Source: Eshraghiella sp964576255 (GTDB lineage Bacteria > Bacillota > Clostridia > Lachnospirales > Lachnospiraceae). Taken from it: a stretch of DNA of 24,023 nucleotides. Positions 8,225 to 15,582 of this stretch are shown piece by piece. The translations under genes were made by a program, and so were the position numbers. How positions within the stretch are numbered: the first letter of the stretch is position 1; each line of letters starts with the position of its first letter. The notes under the pieces were generated by a model. It was not told where the DNA came from, ran no database searches, and saw nothing but the letters and a program-made list of their open reading frames with translations. Where the stretch lies: contig CAZNUK010000034.1 of the NCBI GenBank assembly GCA_964576255.1, forward strand, positions 1 through 24,023. The letters are read 5' to 3'.

Positions 8225-10562
8225 GTATTTCTTCTTCCACACTTTCTATATTGACGACCTTGTATTTTTCCCATTCTCTCGGAAAGAGATTGCGGTAGGT
8301 CAAAGTCAGGAACCTGTCATCCAAAAGTGCAATAACCCCTCTGTCCTCTTCCGTACGGATTACCCGTCCGGCCGCCTGCAAAACCTTATTCATTCCCGGA
8401 TAAGTAAAAGCATACTCATATCCATTTCTTCCATGCTCATCAAAATAATATTTTAAAAGCTGTTGTCTGGTATCAATGGAAGGAATACCTGTTCCCACTA
8501 TCACAGCTCCGATAAGACTGTCTTTTTTCAGGTCTATGCCCTCTGAAAACACGCCACCCATAACACACATACCAATAAGGGATTTTTCACCGGACACATC
8601 AAAGCTCTTTAGAAAATCCTCCTTATCCTGCTCTGTCATTTTGGAATTCTGAACTATGTATTCGATGCCCTCATCCTTCTGGCACAGTTTATAAACATCC
8701 TCCATGTATTTGTAGGAAGGAAAGAAAACCATATAATTTCCCTTTTTACTTTTGGTTATTTTAAGGATGTACTGATGCACTTTTTCAAATTCTTTTTCAT
8801 TTCTTTTGGTATAACGGCTCGTTACATCCCCTGCCAGAAGTAAAAGTCTTTTGTCCGTATCAAAAATAGAATGGGCATAAATTGCATAATCCTCTGTATT
8901 ACCGCTTAACAGCTCTTTGTAATAATTAACGGGCAAAAGTGTGGCAGAAAAAAACACTGCATTTTTGCCATAATCAATTCGCTTTGCAAGATTTCCTGAG
9001 GGATTAATACAATACAGCTTAAGCATAAAACCATCCCTTGTATGCTCCGTATACACCAGATAATTATCATCAAGCTCCTCATGAATTTCATTATAATGCT
9101 TAACCTTAAAAAAGAACTCCGATAACTCCTTCATATACTGAAAATCCCTGTTTTTCTCCATAAAAGAAGTTAATTCTTCTGAAAGTCTGAGCATATTAAG
9201 GGCAAAAAAATCCTCGGATGAAATAATTTTATACTCCTCGTGGCACTCTCTTTTATACTCCAGCATATTTTTGTTACAACGCTCCAAAGCACCGGCAAGT
9301 CTTTTACTCTTATCCGCTACAAGGCGTTTAATTGCAAGGAAATCTTCCTTCAGAACAGAAGCACTGTACATTTCTCTTGCCCTATCTACAAGGTTATGCG
9401 CTTCATCAACCAGAAATACATAATCTCTTTTACTCCCTTCCGAAAAATACCTTTTGAGGTAAACATGAGGGTCAAAGACATAATTATAGTCACAGATTAT
9501 TCCGTCCACCCAGTAGGTTACATCAAGCCCAAATTCAAAGGGGCATACTTTATGCTTAATTGCGTATTCTTCTATCTTCTGACGACTTATAACATCCTCA
9601 TGCATTATAATGTCATATACAGCCTCGTTAACCCTGTCATAATGCCCCTTGGCATATGGGCAGGCAATGGGATTACACTGTGGACCCTCCTCTGATTCCA
9701 GAAAACACAGCTTCTCCTTGGCTGTTATTGTGGCTGATTTAAATACAAGACCTTTCTCTCTAAGCACTTTATAAGCGTCCTCGGCTGCTGTTCTGGTAAT
9801 GGTCTTCGCCGTAAGATAAAAAATTTTACCAGTCATACCCTCTCCCATGGTTTTGACCGATGGGTATATGGTGGAAATAGTTTTACCAACACCTGTAGGT
9901 GCCTGAATGAACAGATTTTTTTCCTGTGCAATGGATTTATATACACTGACTGCCAGATTTCTCTGTCCTTCCCTGTACTCATAAGGAAAATCCAGTTCTT
10001 TAATACTACGATTACGCCTGTTCTGATGTTCCCACAGATAATCCCCCCATTTTTGCAACTCAGTATATAGGTCATCAAACCAGCTTTTAAGCTCGTCGAA
10101 TGTAAATATCTCTTCAAAATAACGTAATTCTTCCGTATCAAGATTCACATAGGTATTACGTATTCCGATTTTATCCATATTTTCATTTAAGGCATAAAAA
10201 TATCCATAACACATAGCCTGAGCCTTGTGAACATAAACAGCTTCTGTAATATAGCGAATATCTTTGTATGTGCCTTTTATTTCATCAATATAGATTAAAT
10301 CCTCCTGTGGAAAAATTCCATCCGCTCTGCCCTCAATAGCAACTGTATATTTATCTTGGGAAAGGCACAACTTTAAAGGGACCTCAGCTTGATAAAGAGG
10401 TCCCATTGATTTTTGTATTTTACGATGTGCCTTACTTCCTGCCTCCATTGCGGCTTTGTCGGATATTCCTCCGAAGCGGTTATCAATATCGCCGCTCTGG
10501 CATAGAAATTCCACAAATCCTCTTACAGAAAGTTTAATAGTTCCATTTTTGATGTGAAACAT
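8211..10562 (-). CDS. Rad3/DinG-family DNA helicase with N-terminal PD-(D/E)XK domain
   Basis: A 783-residue predicted 5'-3' superfamily 2 helicase of the XPD/DinG type. The N-terminal ~170 residues look like a PD-(D/E)XK (RecB/Cas4-like) nuclease: His46, Asp81 (EGRADGIF) and Glu94-x-Lys96 (DEIKGTY). The helicase part follows: APTGVGKT Walker A (221-228); four cysteines, 286, 296, 301 and 340, in the position of the XPD iron-sulphur cluster; DEAH (386-389); and the motif VI-like QAAGRVIRTEEDRG near the C-terminus. A role in DNA repair or in resolving R-loops or blocked forks is family knowledge, not visible here. AGAGG lies 7 nt before the ATG, which overlaps the upstream stop (TAATG), suggesting translational coupling to the membrane-anchored gene before it. 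Confidence 0.9.
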   Translation of the reverse strand: MFHIKNGTIKLSVRGFVEFLCQSGDIDNRFGGISDKAAMEAGSKAHRKIQKSMGPLYQAEVPLKLCLSQDKYTVAIEGRADGIFPQEDLIYIDEIKGTYKDIRYITEAVYVHKAQAMCYGYFYALNENMDKIGIRNTYVNLDTEELRYFEEIFTFDELKSWFDDLYTELQKWGDYLWEHQNRRNRSIKELDFPYEYREGQRNLAVSVYKSIAQEKNLFIQAPTGVGKTISTIYPSVKTMGEGMTGKIFYLTAKTITRTAAEDAYKVLREKGLVFKSATITAKEKLCFLESEEGPQCNPIACPYAKGHYDRVNEAVYDIIMHEDVISRQKIEEYAIKHKVCPFEFGLDVTYWVDGIICDYNYVFDPHVYLKRYFSEGSKRDYVFLVDEAHNLVDRAREMYSASVLKEDFLAIKRLVADKSKRLAGALERCNKNMLEYKRECHEEYKIISSEDFFALNMLRLSEELTSFMEKNRDFQYMKELSEFFFKVKHYNEIHEELDDNYLVYTEHTRDGFMLKLYCINPSGNLAKRIDYGKNAVFFSATLLPVNYYKELLSGNTEDYAIYAHSIFDTDKRLLLLAGDVTSRYTKRNEKEFEKVHQYILKITKSKKGNYMVFFPSYKYMEDVYKLCQKDEGIEYIVQNSKMTEQDKEDFLKSFDVSGEKSLIGMCVMGGVFSEGIDLKKDSLIGAVIVGTGIPSIDTRQQLLKYYFDEHGRNGYEYAFTYPGMNKVLQAAGRVIRTEEDRGVIALLDDRFLTLTYRNLFPREWEKYKVVNIESVEEEILDFW

Positions 10563-11728
10563 TAGTTAACCTCTTTTTTTACAAAGATAAATGGTCTTAC
10601 ACCGATTTCATTTTTGGTGTTAACTTCTCCTCCACTTTCAATGAGAATTACACCATCTTCATTAACTACTACTGTGTAGAGATTAGCTGCATCCGCCGAC
10701 GTAGCAGTCCACCATCTTCCTAAATTACCTTCATAGGTTCTAAGTCCTTTTGCTATGGCGTACTCTGTTGCTGTAGCTTTTCTTAATTCCTGCATTTCCA
10801 AAGAGTTATGGTCAGTGAATATATATGTTCCGTCCGCAAGGCTGGCAGAAGTAATTAAACTAATATTATTATAAGTATCCGCTCCGCTAACAAAACCATG
10901 ATAATAGTTGTTGCTGGCAGGAGTAAAATGCTCTGTAATCAAGGTTTTATCTATATCATCAAAACAATTATCATAGAATTCCCCGTTAAGCCATGTTCTG
11001 ATATCACTTATATCCCAAGTAGATGCAGCAAAACTCCTGTGAAACGGTATGGTATCTATAATCAGTTCACTAAGACACGCATAATTTCCTTCATATTCTC
11101 CAATTGTCCACCAACGCACCGGCTCATATGGAAAATACACATAACCTTCTGCATTCTCAACACGGACATACTGAACGCCATATATCTCAGCATAATTATT
11201 GCTGTCAAATTTTGCATTAATTACATACTCCGGAAGTTTATTAGCTGTATATCCATTCTGTGGATAGCTTCCAAGGTAAAAGTATTCTTCACTGTCCTCA
11301 TCAGTATACCTGCCTGCATAAGCATCCAAATCCAAAACATCCTGACAGTACGACTCATAAAGTCCATCTATTCCGGAATCAGCAAGAAGATTATATGCAG
11401 CAGAATAATTCTTGTTATTCACATAAATATCTGCAACCTTCTTATACATTTCTGTAAGAGTTGTCTCATCCTCACACTCATCCATATACATATATGCATA
11501 ATTAAGTGCCAGGCTTATTGCTCCTGATTCACTGTATTCAAGGAAAAAATTATAATAGTCATCCACTGTCAATGGTGCAGTAGTTGTATCCTCTGTTGTA
11601 GTCTCATCTGTCGGTCTGACGGTAGGTTCATTAAAACCTCCTACCGTAATAACTACAACCGTCACAATAACGGAAATAATAGCTATAGAGCCAAATATAA
11701 TCAATAAAAGCTTGCTTTTGTCCTTCAT
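10562..11728 (-). CDS. Membrane-anchored extracytoplasmic protein with DUF6273-like domain
   Basis: A 388-residue protein. It has a short Lys-rich start, one hydrophobic segment (about 7-30), then a Thr/Glu-rich linker (PTDETTTEDTTTAP, about 38-51), consistent with a membrane anchor and a surface-exposed body. Residues about 52-140 look helical and repeat-like (ALNYAYMYMDECEDE, NKNYSAAYNLLADSG). The C-terminal ~230 residues match the DUF6273 style: LGSYPQ, DIRTWLNGEFYDNCF, RWWTATSAD and a closing IGVRPFIFV. No enzymatic motif is visible and I do not know its function. The upstream Shine-Dalgarno is GAGG at a long spacing (11 nt). It is first in an operon with the helicase and has a strong divergent promoter. 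Confidence 0.75.
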   Translation of the reverse strand: MKDKSKLLLIIFGSIAIISVIVTVVVITVGGFNEPTVRPTDETTTEDTTTAPLTVDDYYNFFLEYSESGAISLALNYAYMYMDECEDETTLTEMYKKVADIYVNNKNYSAAYNLLADSGIDGLYESYCQDVLDLDAYAGRYTDEDSEEYFYLGSYPQNGYTANKLPEYVINAKFDSNNYAEIYGVQYVRVENAEGYVYFPYEPVRWWTIGEYEGNYACLSELIIDTIPFHRSFAASTWDISDIRTWLNGEFYDNCFDDIDKTLITEHFTPASNNYYHGFVSGADTYNNISLITSASLADGTYIFTDHNSLEMQELRKATATEYAIAKGLRTYEGNLGRWWTATSADAANLYTVVVNEDGVILIESGGEVNTKNEIGVRPFIFVKKEVN

Positions 11729-11754
11729 TTATCAAATAACCTCTTTTTTTTCAT

Positions 11755-11784
11755 TTGCCTTAATGATATTATTTTTATTAGAAT
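11755..11784 (+). promoter_or_regulatory. Promoter of the SDR / SPL-like operon
   Basis: TTGCCT (11755-11760) is followed after 18 bp by TAGAAT (11779-11784). The predicted start leaves a leader of only about 15 nt before the ATG at 11807, which still contains AAAGGAG. It overlaps the opposing promoter at 11763-11791. Confidence 0.55.
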
Positions 11785-11791
11785 GTGTCAA
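11763..11791 (-). promoter_or_regulatory. Promoter of the DUF6273-helicase operon
   Basis: On the minus strand a perfect TTGACA (11786-11791) is followed after 17 bp by TATCAT (11763-11768), one mismatch from consensus. It lies about 35 bp upstream of the ATG at 11728. It overlaps the plus-strand promoter almost completely, so the two directions should compete for polymerase. Confidence 0.75.
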
Positions 11792-11806
11792 CAAAAAGGA
11801 GTGCAT

Positions 11807-12490
11807 ATGAAAACAGTTTTAATTACAGGCGTTTCCTCAGGAATAGGAAAAGCCATTGCTATAAAAATGTTAGAAAACGGTATGAAGGTTATTGGAATTT
11901 CCAGAAATAGTTCAGATATCGTCCATCCGAATTTTTATAATCACTATATGGATTTAATGGATTTAATGGCAGTGGAGAAGTTCGTCAAAAAGCTTTTAAA
12001 GGAAGAAAATATATCCATATTGGTTAACAATGCCGGCGTTGGCTTTTATGGGCTTCACGAAGAGCTTAATTCTTCTAAAATTCATGAATTAATGACTGTT
12101 AATCTGGAAGCTCCACTTCTCATTACCAACCTTATTTTGAGAAGCTTCAAAAAACAGGGCGGAACCATAGTTAATATTTCCAGCGTTACAGCCCACAAAT
12201 CCAATCCCCATGGCGCTGCCTACGGAGCTACCAAAGCAGGACTGTCAAGCTTTTCGGACAGTATTTTTGACGAAGCCAGAAAACATGGTGTTCGTGTAAT
12301 TACTATTGAACCGGATATGACGGATACTAATCTGTACCGTAATGCTGATTTTACAGCTTCTACAGAAGATGGTTGTTATCTTACAGCGGCTAATGTGGCA
12401 GATGCAGTTATCTACGCCCTTAATTCCGGTTGTGTTACCCATATGGAACTAAAGCCTCAGCTTCACCGAATTGCACGAAAGGAGCACTAA
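11807..12490 (+). CDS. Short-chain dehydrogenase/reductase (SDR)
   Basis: A classical SDR of 227 residues, a NAD(P)-dependent oxidoreductase with unknown substrate. It shows the Rossmann glycine motif TGVSSGIG (7-14), NNAG (74-77), and the catalytic Ser126-Tyr139-Lys143 arrangement (NISSV, AYGATKAG). After the active site come IEPDMTDTNLY and a short C-terminal tail, giving a compact family member. The ATG at 11807 was chosen because AAAGGAG precedes it by 5 nt; an ATG at 11783 falls inside the promoter -10. It is the first gene of a three-gene plus-strand run with the 167-residue protein (starting 2 nt after its stop) and the SPL-like radical SAM protein. The context does not name a substrate. 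Confidence 0.92.
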   Translation: MKTVLITGVSSGIGKAIAIKMLENGMKVIGISRNSSDIVHPNFYNHYMDLMDLMAVEKFVKKLLKEENISILVNNAGVGFYGLHEELNSSKIHELMTVNLEAPLLITNLILRSFKKQGGTIVNISSVTAHKSNPHGAAYGATKAGLSSFSDSIFDEARKHGVRVITIEPDMTDTNLYRNADFTASTEDGCYLTAANVADAVIYALNSGCVTHMELKPQLHRIARKEH

Positions 12491-12491
12491 T

Positions 12492-12995
12492 ATGCTTTCT
12501 GATATTTTTATATATGCAACCCCTGGGGATGACAACATAATATATCATACAATTATAGACCCTATCACTAAAAAAGCCTGCTATCCGGATATATTAATCA
12601 AGCACGACTTTAAAGAGCAGGCGATAAAAGACTCTAAGCTCTACAAAATTGCCGAAGATGCCATTAAAGAATATGGCAGCAGCCGGTGTTATTTTATCAC
12701 TTATAAGGATGAAGAACTTTACAATAAGCTTACCAAGAGAATTAGAAGCATCTACGAGCCCACTTTAGGCTCTGGTGACAATTTAGCTCTAATTGAGGAT
12801 TTAGCAGTTTCTCTTAAGCTATCCGAGACAATGACCAATTCTCTAAAAACTCTTCTTACATATTACGGAAATTTTGTAGGAGATTTAAAAGATTTTACAG
12901 ATAAATGCAGGGAAGAATACAGCCTTCCTGTTACTAACAAAAATCAAGGAAAGAAAATATATGAACAAATCAGACAACAAATACTTTGCCAATAA
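12492..12995 (+). CDS. Unrecognised 167-residue protein between SDR and SPL-like genes
   Basis: I do not recognise this family. The protein starts MLSDIFIYATPGDDNIIYHT, is hydrophilic throughout and rich in Lys/Glu/Asp/Tyr. It has no signal peptide and no membrane segment. The C-terminal half (LALIEDLAVSLKLSETMTN..., DFTDKCREEY) looks helical. It has only two or three cysteines and no metal-binding motif. The ATG at 12492 has AAAGGAG 7 nt upstream, overlapping the SDR gene's end. Its last 35 nt overlap the SPL-like gene in another frame, so the two are probably translationally coupled. A partner, substrate-handling or regulatory role for the radical SAM protein is inference from position only. 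It is about twice the length of SplA, the regulator of B. subtilis spl, and does not look like it. Confidence 0.75.
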   Translation: MLSDIFIYATPGDDNIIYHTIIDPITKKACYPDILIKHDFKEQAIKDSKLYKIAEDAIKEYGSSRCYFITYKDEELYNKLTKRIRSIYEPTLGSGDNLALIEDLAVSLKLSETMTNSLKTLLTYYGNFVGDLKDFTDKCREEYSLPVTNKNQGKKIYEQIRQQILCQ

Positions 12996-13968
12996 TTATT
13001 CACATATATATGTGGAGGACAATGCTTTTAACTATCCATTGACCGAGGAAATTCTTACTCATTTTCCTAACGCCCACATTATTAAAATCAGACACTATAA
13101 GGATATGTTTAACAGAAGCCGTCAGGACTTTTCATTGCAGAAAAAAGCCCAGTCCCTTATTCTGGCAGTTAATAACTCAGTGCTTTTATATGGCGGTTCA
13201 AGATTCTGTCAGAGCTTTGGCAATTCACATTTTTATTACACATCTAACATAATGAACTGTATATACGACTGTGAATACTGCTATCTTCAGGGAATGTACC
13301 CATCAGGTAATATGGTAGTGTTTGTTAATGTGGAAGATTATTTTAACGAGGTTTCTAAAAAGTTAAAGGAACATTCAATGTATATCTGCATCTCTTACGA
13401 TACAGATTTATTGGCAGTGGAGGGGCTTACCCATATCACACAGAAGTGGATTGATTTTGCAGCACAAAATCCCAACCTTTCCATTGAAGTACGCACCAAA
13501 TCCGCTTTTATGGTTAATATGCTTAAAAACAGCAATCTTCCTAATGTAATTTTTGCTTGGACTCTTTCTCCGGATGAGGTTACCCCTTACGAGCATTACA
13601 CACCAAGTCTTGATATGAGAATTGAAGCAATCAAATGTGCTTTAAATAACAAATCCACTGTAAGACTTTGCTTTGACCCGATGATTCATATTCCCGACTA
13701 TCAGAATGCCTATTCCAATTGCTATCATAAGGTTTTTTCGCAAATTGACGGCAACCTCATATATGATATAAGTCTGGGAGTTTTTAGAATTTCTTCTGAC
13801 TACCTTAAAACTATGAGACGTCAAAGATATTGTGCAATTACCGCGTATCCATATGAAAATTATAACGGAATATGCACCTATGAAAAGAAAAAATCTGACG
13901 AAATGCTTGATTTCGCCAGATTAGAATTATCCAAATATATTGACCCGTCTAAAATATACGAATTATAG
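12961..13968 (+). CDS. Spore-photoproduct-lyase-like radical SAM protein
   Basis: A 335-residue radical SAM enzyme resembling spore photoproduct lyase (SplB) over its whole length: YVEDNAFNYPLTEEIL near the start, CX3CX2C at Cys100/104/107 (CIYDCEYCYLQG) for the [4Fe-4S] cluster, VNVEDYFNEV, the LTH segment at 156-158 and SLDMRIEAIKCAL. The two tyrosines flanking the third cluster cysteine (Tyr106, Tyr108) match the pair used in radical transfer by B. subtilis SPL. The segment that holds catalytic Cys141 there (CTSD) reads SYDTD here (145-149), so that cysteine appears absent; the nearest is Cys143. DNA-repair function is therefore doubtful. The ATG at 12961 has AAGGAAAG upstream; the gene overlaps its predecessor by 35 nt and the convergent CDF gene by 6 nt. 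Confidence 0.82.
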   Translation: MNKSDNKYFANNYSHIYVEDNAFNYPLTEEILTHFPNAHIIKIRHYKDMFNRSRQDFSLQKKAQSLILAVNNSVLLYGGSRFCQSFGNSHFYYTSNIMNCIYDCEYCYLQGMYPSGNMVVFVNVEDYFNEVSKKLKEHSMYICISYDTDLLAVEGLTHITQKWIDFAAQNPNLSIEVRTKSAFMVNMLKNSNLPNVIFAWTLSPDEVTPYEHYTPSLDMRIEAIKCALNNKSTVRLCFDPMIHIPDYQNAYSNCYHKVFSQIDGNLIYDISLGVFRISSDYLKTMRRQRYCAITAYPYENYNGICTYEKKKSDEMLDFARLELSKYIDPSKIYEL

Positions 13969-15141
13969 CTGCCAATCGGAGAACTGTCTGTCGATTGTAA
14001 TAACACCGACGCAGTTTCCCGGAAGAGCACTAATTATGCCTTCTAATTTATCTCGAAGTTCTTTTTCTGTAATCTTAAGGTCGGAAGGCATTACTGCATC
14101 AAAAATCACATTGGTCTGATTAGGACCGTCCACAACTCTGAAGTCATGGAGGGTGATTTTGGAATTATATTTATGTATCTCTTCCAAAATGCTATTTTTT
14201 AACCCATCAACTCTCTCATTGTTAAGAGTAATAGGGTCCATATGTATAGTTGCCATACAGCCAAGCTCCTGACAAAGCTCTCTTTCGCATTTGTCAATAA
14301 TCTCATGAAGCTCCACCATATTTCCTTCTTCTGAAACCTCACAATGAAGAGATATTATTCTTCTGCCCGGTCCATAGTCATGCACTATCAAATCATGAAC
14401 ACCGATAATTTCTTCGTATCTGTCCACTATTTCCTTAATACACTTAACAAAATCAGCATCTGGAGCCTGCCCCAAAAGTGGGTCCATTGTCTCTTTGATA
14501 GAACGAAGTCCTGCATAAAAAATAAATAACGCAACCAAAAGACCTGCATATCCATCAATATTAAGTCCGGTATACTTGCCCACAATAATAGAAATAAGAA
14601 CCACGGATGTAGCTCCCACATCACTGATTGAATCAATTGCTGTGGCTTTCATAGCCTGTGAATTGATTCTTTTGCCGTAAATTCTATTATAAAAATGCAT
14701 ATACAATTTTACCACAATTGCTGCAAGAAGAATAATCACCGTAAGAAGACTGCTTTCCACCGGCTTTGGATTAATTATTTTGTCCACAGAGCTCTTGCCA
14801 AGCTCAAAGCCCATTATAAGTATAACCACAGACACCAACAATGCAGATATGTATTCCATTCTGCCATGACCAAAAGGATGGTCTCTGTCCGGTTTTTTCT
14901 CTCCGAGATGAAAACCCATAAGAGAAATAATGGAGGAACCTGCATCCGACAGATTGTTAAAGGCATCTGCGACAATTGATATAGAGCCACTTAATATTCC
15001 TGCAATGAATTTGCCCACTGCAAGAATTACATTAAGAACAATTCCTACCACGCCCGCCAAAACTCCATATACCTTACGAACCCTTGGGTTAGTATATTCT
15101 GTAGGATTATCCACAAAAAAACCTGCCAGAATTCTAATCAT
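13963..15141 (-). CDS. Cation diffusion facilitator exporter, probable manganese-type
   Basis: A 392-residue CDF antiporter that exports divalent metal across the cytoplasmic membrane. About six hydrophobic segments lie within residues 25-210, followed by a cytoplasmic ferredoxin-like domain and an extra ~90-residue C-terminal extension (from about 300), longer than YiiP-type proteins. HPFGHGR (88-94) is the usual loop motif. The transport site reads Asn62-x3-Asp66 (NNLSD) and Asp170-x3-Asp174 (DSISD). Zinc CDFs have a His in this set; an Asn/Asp/Asp/Asp site is what I recall for MntE-type manganese exporters, so Mn (or Mn/Fe) is the likely cargo. It is the last gene of the run from the FeoB-associated peptide, 14 bp after its neighbour. 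Its stop codon overlaps the convergent SPL-like gene. Confidence 0.9.
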   Translation of the reverse strand: MIRILAGFFVDNPTEYTNPRVRKVYGVLAGVVGIVLNVILAVGKFIAGILSGSISIVADAFNNLSDAGSSIISLMGFHLGEKKPDRDHPFGHGRMEYISALLVSVVILIMGFELGKSSVDKIINPKPVESSLLTVIILLAAIVVKLYMHFYNRIYGKRINSQAMKATAIDSISDVGATSVVLISIIVGKYTGLNIDGYAGLLVALFIFYAGLRSIKETMDPLLGQAPDADFVKCIKEIVDRYEEIIGVHDLIVHDYGPGRRIISLHCEVSEEGNMVELHEIIDKCERELCQELGCMATIHMDPITLNNERVDGLKNSILEEIHKYNSKITLHDFRVVDGPNQTNVIFDAVMPSDLKITEKELRDKLEGIISALPGNCVGVITIDRQFSDWQL

Positions 15142-15155
15142 CTAAATCACCAAAC

Positions 15156-15566
15156 CTATTGTGTAAGTCCCTCTGGCTGCTCCATTTCTCCACCTTCACC
15201 AAAAACAGGGTTAGGAAGTCTTACAGGCATTCCAAGAGTTGTTGTTACATTTCTAATCTTCTCATTAGAAGCAATAATTACTACCGGAAGATATTTTGCA
15301 CGGATAAATCCTTCTAAATCATCAATAAAAGTACTTACTGTGATTCCAGTAATTGTCTCCACTGCAATCTGAATGCATTTGTCCGGGTCCTCTACTCTCA
15401 CATTAACAACTACAAGAGCTGTTACAGGATTATTAGGATTCAGTTTAACCGCTGCCTCTGACTTAACCTGAAGAGAAAATTTTTCTCCCGGCTTTTTTGT
15501 AAAAGTATTGTTATAGTTAAGACTTTTAATCTCTGTTGGGTTAATTGTTACCTGAATTTTTTTCAT
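15156..15566 (-). CDS. Small conserved-looking protein, possibly SecB-like
   Basis: A 136-residue cytosolic protein with no signal peptide. Alternating beta-strand patterns fill residues 1-80 (FSLQVKSEAAV, VTALVVVNVRVED, IQIAVETITGIT). A helix-like stretch and the motif IRNVTTTLGMPVRLPNPVFGEGG follow. The strand-rich body followed by a Leu/Pro-rich tail recalls SecB-type export chaperones, some of which occur in Firmicutes and phages. This is a weak fold-level impression; no SecB signature is clear. TTGGAG lies 7-8 nt before the ATG. It lies between the radical SAM gene (16 bp) and the CDF gene (14 bp) in one probable transcript, which does not suggest a function. Confidence 0.55.
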   Translation of the reverse strand: MKKIQVTINPTEIKSLNYNNTFTKKPGEKFSLQVKSEAAVKLNPNNPVTALVVVNVRVEDPDKCIQIAVETITGITVSTFIDDLEGFIRAKYLPVVIIASNEKIRNVTTTLGMPVRLPNPVFGEGGEMEQPEGLTQ

Positions 15567-15582
15567 TATTATTCTCCAATCT

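Noticed and set aside
9240..9695. 151-codon open frame on the plus strand inside the helicase gene
   Set aside because: It is antisense to the conserved iron-sulphur and DEAH region, has no Shine-Dalgarno and resembles no family.
12961..13968. Naming the gene splB
   Set aside because: Overall similarity is good, but the catalytic cysteine seems missing and splA is absent, so a functional name would overstate the evidence.
13971..13998. CAATCG...CGATTG dyad after the SPL-like stop codon as a terminator
   Set aside because: The stem is only 6 bp with a 13-nt loop and no T-tract, and it lies inside the CDF coding sequence.
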